A stretch of 64,000 nucleotides of DNA. Origin: Sphaerospermopsis sp. SIO1G1 (GTDB lineage Bacteria > Cyanobacteriota > Cyanobacteriia > Cyanobacteriales > Nostocaceae). Location: assembly GCA_010672785.1 (NCBI GenBank), contig JAAHFX010000008.1:19602-83601 (forward strand). The letters are read 5' to 3'. Under the pieces are notes generated by a model. It had not been told where the DNA came from and did no database searches. It saw only the letters and a program-made list of their open reading frames with translations. Positions 57,116 through 64,000 of the stretch are shown here, one piece after another. The position numbers and the translations under genes were made by a program. Each line of letters begins with the position of its first letter. Within the stretch, counting starts at the first letter, position 1.

Positions 57116-57511
57116 ATGTCTGCTGCAACCGAACAAATTTTAGAACAATTAAAATCTTTAACCTTACTAGAAGCGGCTGAATTAGTTAAAGAAATCGAAG
57201 AAGCTTTTGGTGTAAGTGCTGCTGCTCCTGCTGGCGGTATGATGATGATGGCTGCTCCTGGTGCTGGTGGTGGTGCTGCTGAAGCGGTTGAAGAGAAAAC
57301 CGAATTTGATGTAGTTTTGGAATCTGTACCTGCTGATAAGAAAATTGCAATTCTCAAAATTGTGCGTGAAATCACTGGTTTGGGTCTCAAAGAAGCTAAA
57401 GATTTAGTGGAATCTGCTCCTAAAGCTATTAAAGAAGGTATTGCTAAGGATGCAGCTGAAGACATCAAGAAACGTATTACTGACGCTGGTGGTACTGTTA
57501 GTGTTAAGTAA
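57116..57511 (+). CDS. rplL: 50S ribosomal protein L7/L12
   Basis: 131 residues. N-terminal dimer helix (about 1-33), Ala/Gly/Met hinge ([19 protein letters not shown], about 36-55) and C-terminal factor-binding domain ([32 protein letters not shown]). A few residues longer than many homologues because of the hinge. AGGAG ribosome site. Confidence 0.98.
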   Translation: MSAATEQILEQLKSLTLLEAAELVKEIEEAFGVSAAAPAGGMMMMAAPGAGGGAAEAVEEKTEFDVVLESVPADKKIAILKIVREITGLGLKEAKDLVESAPKAIKEGIAKDAAEDIKKRITDAGGTVSVK

Positions 57512-57520
57512 TTAATTGCT

Positions 57521-57660
57521 AATTCGTAATTCGTAATTCGTAATTCGTAATTCGTAATTCGGGAGAGCTATGACTAACGTCACACTTCGTGGACGCTAAC
57601 GTAATTCGTAGTTCATAATGCTCCCTATGGCTAACGTCACAATTTGTGGACACTAACGTA
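57521..57660. repeat. heptamer array (AATTCGT)6 plus SDR pair
   Basis: About six units of AATTCGT (57521-57561), then two related SDRs with GACTAACGTCACACTTCGTG and GGCTAACGTCACAATTTGTG, each followed by GTAATTCG. Confidence 0.85.
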
Positions 57661-57708
57661 ATTCGCAGATTATTATGCTTATGAATTATGAGTTATGAAT
57701 TATCTAAT

Positions 57709-57747
57709 AGGGTGAGCTATTCGTTTAGCTTGCCCTTATTTTTATTT
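57709..57747 (+). terminator. terminator downstream of rplL
   Basis: AGGGTGAGCTA - TTCGTT - TAGCTTGCCCT with two G-U pairs, then TATTTTTATTT. About 200 bp after the rplL stop, beyond the repeat cluster. Confidence 0.7.
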
Positions 57748-57951
57748 ATTAACTTTTATACATTCTGTGAAGTTAATCAGAATATTTTCAGGGGACGACA
57801 AGCAAGCTGAAAACAAGACAAATAGAAGGTTTCAAAGGTAATACCCCCTGAACAAATAACTTCCATTCTAGGTCACTCAATCCCTCAAAACGTCCCGCTA
57901 TCAACTGATACACCTCCATCAACTCAACAGTAAATTACCACAATTTTGTAT

Positions 57952-58038
57952 TAGTGGTATGGATTCACAAAAATTCTCCCCAACTTCTATTTCTCTGCGT
58001 TCTCTGTGTCCTCTGTGGTTAAATATTCCATGATTAGT
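57952..58038. mobile_element. decayed MITE-1-related core (type A)
   Basis: Contains TTTCTCTGCGTTCTCTGTGT and GTGGTTAAATATTCCATGA, as in type A cores, but the AGGACTTACG left end is lost and only TAGTCC remains on the right. Adjoins a MITE-3 copy. Confidence 0.5.
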
Positions 58039-58070
58039 CCATATGATCAAGTAGGACGAAACCAAGAAAT

Positions 58071-58177
58071 TACAGCATTTTCCGGTGTAATGAGGTACAT
58101 CGTTGGCGGGCAAGATACCCACCCCACAAGAGTTTCATGATTATGGTTTGTACCTCACAGCAACGAAATTTGCTCTA
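58071..58177. mobile_element. MITE-3 copy
   Basis: TACAGCATTTTCCGG...TTTGCTCTA, 107 bp, about 90% identical by eye to 18572-18678, same orientation. Upstream of the histone-deacetylase-like gene. Confidence 0.8.
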
Positions 58178-58235
58178 TCAATTTCCAGAAAAATAATGTT
58201 TGGTATAATTACGGATAAATAAAACCAAACTCATT

Positions 58236-59150
58236 ATGCTACCAGTTATATACTCTGATGAATTTTTAGACCATAAAATCAGTCCCTACCATCCTGAAAA
58301 ACCAGAACGATTAACAGCAATTGTAGAAGTTCTAAAAAATGCTGAACTCACCGAAAAAATAACCTGGTTAAACCCAACCCCAGTTACAAAAAACCTCATG
58401 CAGTGGATAGAAAAAGTCCACACCACCACACATATCCAACGTATTCAAGGAATTTCTAACAACGGTGGAGGTCATTTAGATGGAGATACCCCCATTTCCC
58501 ATCGTAGCTATGATGTAGCATTATTAGCTGTAAGTGCTTGGTTAGACGGAGTAAACGAGGTATTAACCAGAAATAACCCCGCCTTTGTTTTAGCACGTCC
58601 ACCTGGACATCATGCTGAAAGTGATATGGGAATGGGGTTTTGCTTATTTTCCAACGCTGCTATATCTGCTGAATATGCCTTAACCCTACCAGGAGTTAAC
58701 CGTGTCGCTATCTTAGACTGGGATGTTCATCATGGTAACGGTACTCAATCTATTGTAGAAACAAACTCGCAAATAGCCTATTGTTCCTTACACCAATCTC
58801 CAGCATACCCCGGTACTGGGAAAGCATCAGAACAGGGTTTCCACAACAATGTCTTAAACCTCCCCATTCTCCCTGACAGTGACATCACTGTATATCAACC
58901 ACTCTGGGAAGAAAAAATTATTCCCTTTTTAACCAACTTCCACCCAGACTTACTGATTGTCAGTGCGGGATATGACGCTTTAGAAGATGATCCTCTAGCT
59001 GCTATCAACTTACAACCAGAAGATTTTGGTCTTTTCACTCAATATTGTTTAAACATCACCCCAAAAATCTTATTTGGTTTAGAAGGGGGTTATGATTTAC
59101 CCACCCTATCAAAATCTGTTCTTTGCACTATTCAAGCTTGCTTAATTTAG
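58236..59150 (+). CDS. histone deacetylase-like amidohydrolase
   Basis: 304 residues. Class II HDAC/acetoin-utilisation (AcuC/AphA) fold with zinc and charge-relay motifs: RPPGHHAE (about 119-126), DWDVHHGNGT (about 158-167), SAGYDALEDDPL (about 232-243), and GLEGGYD near the end. Bacterial members deacetylate polyamines or small acetylated amines, or proteins. The TAG stop (59148-59150) is shared with the first bases of a MITE-2 copy, so the last residue(s) or stop may have been set by that insertion. Confidence 0.93.
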   Translation: MLPVIYSDEFLDHKISPYHPEKPERLTAIVEVLKNAELTEKITWLNPTPVTKNLMQWIEKVHTTTHIQRIQGISNNGGGHLDGDTPISHRSYDVALLAVSAWLDGVNEVLTRNNPAFVLARPPGHHAESDMGMGFCLFSNAAISAEYALTLPGVNRVAILDWDVHHGNGTQSIVETNSQIAYCSLHQSPAYPGTGKASEQGFHNNVLNLPILPDSDITVYQPLWEEKIIPFLTNFHPDLLIVSAGYDALEDDPLAAINLQPEDFGLFTQYCLNITPKILFGLEGGYDLPTLSKSVLCTIQACLI

Positions 59151-59280
59151 GGTTTGCAGCAAAAAGTTATCTGTGAAGACTAGGGAACAGGGAACAGGGA
59201 AAAGTTTCAAGAGTTGGGAAGGGAAGAATTTTCACCTAGAGTGCAAGGTTTTCAAGCACTGATCTTTGCATATTTGTGTA
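59149..59280. mobile_element. MITE-2 partial copy after the HDAC-like gene
   Basis: AGGGTTTGCAGCAAAAAGTTATCTGTG...TTTCAAGAGTTG...AGTGCAAGGTTTTCAAGCACTGATC. Matches the left half of 9871-10087; the right half is missing or decayed toward the tRNA gene. Confidence 0.65.
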
Positions 59281-59306
59281 TAACAAAAGCCTGTTGAAAA
59301 ATTAAC

Positions 59307-59390
59307 GGAGAGAGGGGGATTCGAACCCCCGTTGGGTTTCCCCAAAACGCATTTCGAGTGCGTCACCATCAACCACTCGGACATCTCTCC
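59307..59390 (-). tRNA. trnS: tRNA-Ser (CGA anticodon)
   Basis: 84 nt on the minus strand with acceptor GGAGAGA/TCTCTCC, anticodon loop CTCGAAA (CGA, reads UCG), a long class II variable arm with GGG-GAAA-CCC, and T-arm GGGGGTTCGAATCCCCC. 3' CCA is not encoded. Confidence 0.97.
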
Positions 59391-59424
59391 AAAAAATAAA
59401 TATATAAACAAGGATATATTCATC

Positions 59425-59516
59425 AGGACTTACGCAAAACATCCCTCAAACCCTCATTCCTCTGTGTTCTCTGTGCCTGGAGTGGTTCGATACTCCGTGA
59501 CTTCTGCGTAAGTTCT
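59425..59516. mobile_element. MITE-1 copy, core type A
   Basis: AGGACTTACGCA...TCTGCGTAAGTTCT. Core TCATTCCTCTGTGTTCTCTG and GGTTCGATACTCCGTGACT. Between tRNA-Ser and the comEC stop. Confidence 0.8.
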
Positions 59517-59563
59517 ATTCATAATACTCCATGTATAATCATAACATTTTCATTCAAAAATAG

Positions 59564-61918
59564 CTACAAATGAGAAGATTTATTTTCTGTCACTTGAATA
59601 AACGCCTCAAAATTACCATTTGGTGTCCATTGAATTGCACCATCTCTACCAGTCAAGAAAACCTGAGTTTTGCCATTACTAATTTTAGATAGAGCTTTAC
59701 TATCAAGATTATTTGTAGTTGCGATCGCCACAGGTGGTTGTAATACTTTAATCAAATCCTGTAAAGACTCAGATGGACACCAAAGTACTTGTGGGGATGA
59801 GACCATACCATCTTTAACTAATTGTTCAATTTGTTGGGATTTAACCCTACCTACCAGTAACCAATTTTTGCCAAAAACCTGTAACTTTAAAATTGGTAAA
59901 GTATTATTGACAAATTGAGCAATAATCGTGCCAGTATTTACAACTTGTCCTAATGCTAAAGGTTGATAAACACCTTCCTGATTTTGCAGTTGTCTTTGCA
60001 GAATTTGTGTTCCTAGCTGATTTTCCCCAATGTAAAGATAATCATAGAAATTTCTAATTGGTAAATTTGCTAAAATCTCCAACCACGCATCATTTTCATT
60101 TTTTTGAAAATTACCAGCAATTGCCCAATCAATTTGATTAATCCCTTGTTGTCTTAAAAATGGTAAAACAGTATAGCGTCCTGTACCTTCATTTCCACTG
60201 TTAATTAGAGTAACTTTACCTTGATCTTGAATGACTAAAACAGGTTCTTTATTAGTTGCTAGTAAAGTAATTCTTAATAAGTTATTCGTGTAATGCCAAG
60301 CCGGAACAATAACTAAAATTACCGCCAGTAAACCAGCAACCCACCATCTTTTTTGCCACCATTTCACCAATACAGTAGAAATAATTAAACCATAGATAAT
60401 CAACATCTGAGCAGTAGAGATACTACCCACTGCAATTACACTTCCTGGTAAGGAATCAAAAAACCTAATAATAGCCAGGAACCAATGAGTAGGATAATAT
60501 AAAAAACCAGCTAAAGTGCCACCTAAATCAGAAGAAATTAAACTAACTAAAGCACTAATCATACCCCCAATACTAATCACAGAAATAAACGGAGTCGTGA
60601 TCATATTTAAGGGAATACTATAAACAGCCACCACACTAAAAATATGTAAGAGTAAAGGTAAAGTCCAAATAATTGCAGCTAGAGGCACAGCAACTAAAGA
60701 AGCGAACAATGGTGGGATAAAATCCAATTTTTTAGTGATTGGTGTAGCAGTAACAATTAATCCTAAAGTTGCCAAAAAACTTAATTGAAAACCTAAATCC
60801 CAAATCCAAGTAGGGTTAAATAATAATAATACAGTAGCAGCTAATAATAAAGAACCTAATTGTTGAACTTTTCTCTCCAAAGCTAAACCAAGCAAAGCCG
60901 CAAAACCCATAATTACTGCTCTCAAAACCGCAGCTTGGAAACCAGCTAAACACAAGAAAGTTATTAAACCCAAACTACCACAAATCACCTGGGTTGACTT
61001 ATTTGCCCTGCTTGTTAATTGTAAAATAACACCTAAGATTAAAGAAGTTTGAAAACCAGAAGCAGCCAAAGCATGAGCCAAACCATTTCTGACAAATAAA
61101 TCACGGATATCATAAGGCAAATCAACAGCCCTAGCACCCAAAACCATCGCACTCACCAAAGGACCTTCAGGAACACCCAAAAAACGAACTTGCGATCGCA
61201 CAATTTGTTCCCGAACCTGCCACCATCCCCACTTTCTCTCCTGATCAATTACATTAATTTGTTTACCAACCAAACCAGCAAAAGTACCTTCCTTTTTTAG
61301 ATATTCCCTAAAATCAAAACCACCAGGATTGGAAACCTCTCTCGGTTTATACAACATCCCAGTGATATCAACTTGTTGACTTGGATATAAACCAGTAGCT
61401 TGCAATATCGGCACAGTTACATATAACTTACCTGTCACACTCTGGGGTACACCTGCTGGGCCATCATCATTTTTTACCTCATCTAACTGAGTCACATTGA
61501 ACCAAAATTGTCCCCTTTGACTGCGAGTTAAACGCGGTTTACTAGCAACCTCTCCCCTGACAATTACCAACTGTTTTTGATTACTATTATTATCATTAGG
61601 AACAAAGCGACTAATATCATTAGTTCCGGGTTGGGGTACTCGCAACTGAAAATAAACAGTCGCCAATAAACCCACCAAACCAGCTATCAACCATATTCGA
61701 GGGTGAGGAGCAGTCAATGGAGTATTAACTCTCCCCCTAGTTTTTGTACTAGAACCGTATTTTTTAAAATTAAATTTCCATAACCTAATATAAACTGCCC
61801 GAAAAAAAACCGCTGCTAACATCCCCAGTGCAAACACCCAGACACCGCCCCAAGGGATAGATGTAAATAGCAACCCTAAAATATAAGCTAGACAAATAAT
61901 TGCACTGGTACTCGGCAT
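59564..61918 (-). CDS. ComEC/Rec2-family DNA uptake channel protein
   Basis: 784 residues from the ATG at 61918. The 23 further in-frame codons upstream include a GTTGGGTT/AACCCAAC palindromic repeat and are unlikely to be coding. Order: two or three N-terminal membrane spans, the soluble DUF4131/OB-like domain (about 85-230), the competence membrane core (about 250-540, AHALAASGFQTSLILG), and a C-terminal metallo-beta-lactamase-like domain (about 580-780). In that last domain the usual HxHxDH metal motif is absent: the matching place reads AIAGNFQKNEND. The protein would carry transforming DNA across the inner membrane. No other competence genes are near. Confidence 0.9.
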   Translation of the reverse strand: MPSTSAIICLAYILGLLFTSIPWGGVWVFALGMLAAVFFRAVYIRLWKFNFKKYGSSTKTRGRVNTPLTAPHPRIWLIAGLVGLLATVYFQLRVPQPGTNDISRFVPNDNNSNQKQLVIVRGEVASKPRLTRSQRGQFWFNVTQLDEVKNDDGPAGVPQSVTGKLYVTVPILQATGLYPSQQVDITGMLYKPREVSNPGGFDFREYLKKEGTFAGLVGKQINVIDQERKWGWWQVREQIVRSQVRFLGVPEGPLVSAMVLGARAVDLPYDIRDLFVRNGLAHALAASGFQTSLILGVILQLTSRANKSTQVICGSLGLITFLCLAGFQAAVLRAVIMGFAALLGLALERKVQQLGSLLLAATVLLLFNPTWIWDLGFQLSFLATLGLIVTATPITKKLDFIPPLFASLVAVPLAAIIWTLPLLLHIFSVVAVYSIPLNMITTPFISVISIGGMISALVSLISSDLGGTLAGFLYYPTHWFLAIIRFFDSLPGSVIAVGSISTAQMLIIYGLIISTVLVKWWQKRWWVAGLLAVILVIVPAWHYTNNLLRITLLATNKEPVLVIQDQGKVTLINSGNEGTGRYTVLPFLRQQGINQIDWAIAGNFQKNENDAWLEILANLPIRNFYDYLYIGENQLGTQILQRQLQNQEGVYQPLALGQVVNTGTIIAQFVNNTLPILKLQVFGKNWLLVGRVKSQQIEQLVKDGMVSSPQVLWCPSESLQDLIKVLQPPVAIATTNNLDSKALSKISNGKTQVFLTGRDGAIQWTPNGNFEAFIQVTENKSSHL

Positions 61919-61940
61919 AATCAAAAAAATAAAAATGTAG

Positions 61941-61968
61941 GTTGGGTTAAGTGATAGCACAACCCAAC
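61941..61968. repeat. palindromic repeat GTTGGGTT...AACCCAAC
   Basis: 8-bp stem, 12-nt loop, just upstream of the chosen comEC start. Used to reject the longer N-terminus. Confidence 0.7.
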
Positions 61969-61998
61969 AAAAACCAAAAAATTTCAAATATTAATCTC

Positions 61999-62124
61999 AG
62001 GACTTACGCAACTAAGATTTGTCATTGCGACTGAAACTAAGTGTAGGGAAGCAATCCCAGAATTTTTGCGATTACGTCGCTGTCGCTCGTAATGACGCAG
62101 TGATGTTACTTTTGCGTAAGTTCT
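61999..62124. mobile_element. MITE-1 copy (enlarged), core type B
   Basis: AGGACTTACGCA...TTTGCGTAAGTTCT, 126 bp. Core contains GTCATTGCGACTGAAAC, GGAAGCAATCCCAG and CGTCGCTGTCGCTCGTAATG, with an extra GCGACAGCGACG-type palindrome that accounts for the length. Fills the space between DUF4079 and comEC. Confidence 0.75.
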
Positions 62125-62128
62125 AAAT

Positions 62129-62614
62129 CTATAGGGATAAACCCAAATTCAAACCTAAGACAGCATGAACAACCAAAATCAAAAGTGCTGTGCTACCCAA
62201 ATAAGCGTGAACCGATCGTAAATTAGCCTTATCTCCAAAAAAACCACTCAGAGAAATCACACCATTAACCAATAACAACAACAGCACAACAGAACCAGTC
62301 CAAAAATGAGGACTTTCAAATAAAGGTTGGCGCTGCATCACCAAAGACAACACACCACCTGTGTAACCACCTGCTAAAAAAATAAATAACCAAGGTGCTA
62401 ACAGACGATGAGCTTGGCGACTTTTGAGCGCAGCATCTTTATCAGTATCTTGTAGTAATTTTCCTCGCCAACCAGCTACACCCACAAAAGTACCCACGAC
62501 AAAAATCACAATCCCCATCATCACCGGATGTCCCCAATGGGTAATGGGTTCAGGTATACCCAAAGAACGAAACCAGGCTGCTATAGGTTCTAAAACTTCA
62601 CTGACATTAACCAT
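62129..62614 (-). CDS. DUF4079 membrane protein
   Basis: 161 residues with four predicted membrane spans (about 25-45, 68-88, 103-123, 134-157). His residues lie near the spans (ITHWGHP, RQAHRLLAP, SVHAYLG, VVHAVLG), which resembles b-type cytochrome or ferric reductase-like small membrane families. I match it to the cyanobacterial/plastid DUF4079 family. Function unknown; a heme-binding role is only a guess from the His placement. Upstream of comEC on the same strand, with a MITE-1 between them. Confidence 0.82.
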   Translation of the reverse strand: MVNVSEVLEPIAAWFRSLGIPEPITHWGHPVMMGIVIFVVGTFVGVAGWRGKLLQDTDKDAALKSRQAHRLLAPWLFIFLAGGYTGGVLSLVMQRQPLFESPHFWTGSVVLLLLLVNGVISLSGFFGDKANLRSVHAYLGSTALLILVVHAVLGLNLGLSL

Positions 62615-62838
62615 TTAACACACACCATCATATTTTTTGGATTAAACAGAGACTCCCCCAAACCTGGAGGAGTTACAAAAATTAATACTTTATTGTATTA
62701 AAACATGGTTTGAGGGTAAGAAATACGATGTTGTGGAATACTATATCAGTAATGTAGAGAAAATTTTAGGTATTTTTATAGCCATTCTTGCTGAAAATGG
62801 AATCACCAGCAATTAAGCGGCGCAAACATAACCAATTT

Positions 62839-62865
62839 CCCCACCTCAAGTTCTTATAGGTGGGG
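62839..62865. other. hairpin CCCCACCT...AGGTGGGG
   Basis: Perfect 8-bp stem with an 11-nt loop, 44 bp past the glyQ stop on the minus strand. No T-run follows in either direction, so it may be an mRNA 3'-end stabiliser or part of a repeat family. The rest of the 62615-62909 spacer shows nothing definite. Confidence 0.4.
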
Positions 62866-62909
62866 ACTTACGCCAATTTTGTTAACACAGATAGCTGCAT
62901 CACCAGTGA

Positions 62910-63779
62910 TCAATTCTTCAACAATGGGAAACCCAACTTCTCCCTTTGTTCAACATATAAATGAGCCACCTTCCGAGCCAAATAACGAATCCTGCCAATA
63001 TAACGAGTCCGTTCTGTCACCGAAATTACACCCCTAGCATCCAATAAATTAAAAGTGTGAGAACATTTCATCACATAATCATAACTAGGTAACACCAACC
63101 CCCGTTCCGTCAATTGAGATGCTTCCTGCTCATACATATTAAATAAAGTTAGCAGCATTTCAGGATTAGAAGCCTCAAAATTATAAGTACACTGTTCAAT
63201 CTCCGCTTGCAGATACACATCCCCATAACTCAGATTATCAGTCCATTGAATTTTAGTGATAGACTCCACTTGCTGAAGATACATTACCAAACGCTCCAAA
63301 CCATAGGTAATCTCAATGGAAACGGGACGACAATCAATACCCCCACACTGCTGGAAATAAGTAAATTGAGTAATTTCCATCCCATCCAGCCAAACTTCCC
63401 AGCCAGTACCCCAAGCACCTACAGTTGCATCTTCCCAATTATCCTCAACAAACCGCACATCATGGTCTTCTGGGTAAATACCCAAAGTCCTTAAAGAATC
63501 AAGATATATCTCTTGAATATTATCCGGTGAAGGCTTAATTAAAACTTGGTACTGGTAATAATGTTGGAAGCGATTAGGATTGTCCCCATAACGTCCATCA
63601 GTGGGACGACGGCAAGGTTCAATATAAGCGATTGCCCAAGGCTCAGGTCCCAAAGCCCGCAAAAAGGTTTGTGGATTCTTAGTTCCTGCTCCCTTTTCAA
63701 TATCGTAAGGTTGAGCAATCAAACAACCACGTTCACCCCAGAACTGATGTAAAGCAGCTATTACAGACTGAAAATTCAC
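62910..63779 (-). CDS. glyQ: glycyl-tRNA synthetase alpha subunit
   Basis: 289 residues, full length for the alpha subunit of the alpha2beta2 bacterial enzyme. Characteristic start [25 protein letters not shown], class II motif elements [17 protein letters not shown] (motif 2, about 55-71), and [27 protein letters not shown] (about 143-169, motif 3). The beta subunit (glyS) is not in the window, as is usual for cyanobacteria with unlinked genes. Divergent from the strong promoter at the window edge. Confidence 0.98.
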   Translation of the reverse strand: MNFQSVIAALHQFWGERGCLIAQPYDIEKGAGTKNPQTFLRALGPEPWAIAYIEPCRRPTDGRYGDNPNRFQHYYQYQVLIKPSPDNIQEIYLDSLRTLGIYPEDHDVRFVEDNWEDATVGAWGTGWEVWLDGMEITQFTYFQQCGGIDCRPVSIEITYGLERLVMYLQQVESITKIQWTDNLSYGDVYLQAEIEQCTYNFEASNPEMLLTLFNMYEQEASQLTERGLVLPSYDYVMKCSHTFNLLDARGVISVTERTRYIGRIRYLARKVAHLYVEQREKLGFPLLKN

Positions 63780-63881
63780 TATCTACTCTTCCTATTAAGT
63801 CAACAACTTCTAAACTATTGTTGCCTAAACCTAGAATTCTGAGCAGTTTCCAGCCGTTAAAAAATTTTTTTCCAAAAAGAG

Positions 63882-63910
63882 TTGACAAGGAAAGATAGGT
63901 TCGATATATT
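63882..63910 (+). promoter_or_regulatory. near-consensus sigma-70 promoter, probably rRNA operon
   Basis: -35 TTGACA (63882-63887), 17-bp spacer, -10 TATATT (63905-63910). The following leader (GTGCCTGAGAGAGAGCCGCC, GACTCGGAAGGACACCGAAC, CTTGAAAATATTATAG) resembles, from memory, the leader of cyanobacterial rRNA operons. No 16S sequence is reached before the window ends. Confidence 0.6.
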
Positions 63911-64000
63911 GAATAAGTGCCTGAGAGAGAGCCGCCACAGAGCGGGACTCGGAAGGACACCGAACCTTGAAAATATTATAGTTTGAAAGACAGTATATAG

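Noticed and set aside
59232..59423. Minus-strand frame coding MSEWLMVTHSKCVLGKPNGG
   Set aside because: This is the translation of the tRNA-Ser gene (59307-59390) itself, a common annotation artefact.

Overview
The window is a chromosomal segment of a filamentous, probably heterocyst-forming cyanobacterium (Nostocales: the Anabaena/Nostoc/Dolichospermum/Aphanizomenon range). The evidence is a split RNA polymerase beta-prime subunit (rpoC1 + rpoC2 with a very large trigger-loop insertion), a 223-residue NtcA of Anabaena type, a paired flavodiiron Flv3/Flv1 locus, more than 20 copies of the HIP1 octamer GCGATCGC, and heptanucleotide tandem repeats in most spacers. Composition is AT-rich throughout and I see no block of foreign base composition.

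Layout. 1-6.1 kb: a small secreted hypothetical protein, an SPFH/stomatin protein, and a SWIM zinc-finger gene downstream of a SNF2 helicase. 6.9-13.1 kb: pnp, a DUF3146 protein, a RuvX/YqgF-like nuclease, a coiled-coil DUF3084 membrane protein and ntcA. 13.5-20.8 kb: fabI, hisB, an ABC ATPase, a polysaccharide-export SLBB protein, a universal stress protein and hisD. 20.8-22 kb: a gene-free stretch with RNA-like pairing. 22-33.8 kb: rpsT, a TatD nuclease and rpoB-rpoC1-rpoC2. 33.9-45 kb: folP and tpiA, a NUDIX hydrolase, a Ser/Thr kinase fused to an FGE-sulfatase domain, coaX, and flv3 - Rpn-type nuclease - flv1. 45.4-52.5 kb: an RRM protein, an RND efflux pair and a glycosyltransferase. 53-57.5 kb: rplS, tRNA-Trp, secE, nusG, rplK, rplA, rplJ and rplL, with an L10 leader and a probable L1 operator. 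58-64 kb: a histone-deacetylase-like amidohydrolase, tRNA-Ser(CGA), comEC, DUF4079, glyQ, and at the right edge a near-consensus promoter pointing out of the window, probably into an rRNA operon.

Most genes are core housekeeping: transcription (rpoBC1C2, nusG), translation (ribosomal proteins, glyQ, tRNAs), RNA decay (pnp), nitrogen control (ntcA), oxygen photoreduction (flv1/flv3), fatty acid, histidine, folate and CoA synthesis. No complete transposon, prophage, CRISPR array or recognisable defence island is present.

The accessory content is in the spacers. At least three families of short inverted-repeat elements occur: about 92 bp, AGGACTTACGCA ends, 11 copies; about 220 bp, AGGGTTTGC ends, about 6 copies; about 107 bp, TACAGCA ends, 3 copies. 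Two cases of one family nested in another fix an order of insertion. Repeats have entered the rpoB-rpoC1-rpoC2 spacers and, in frame, the coaX and probably the rpoC2 reading frames. A 180-bp relic upstream of secE looks like a transposase-less IS200/IS605 element that keeps both hairpin ends and possibly the TnpB guide-RNA scaffold. That relic and the structured region before rpsT are the two items most worth following up.
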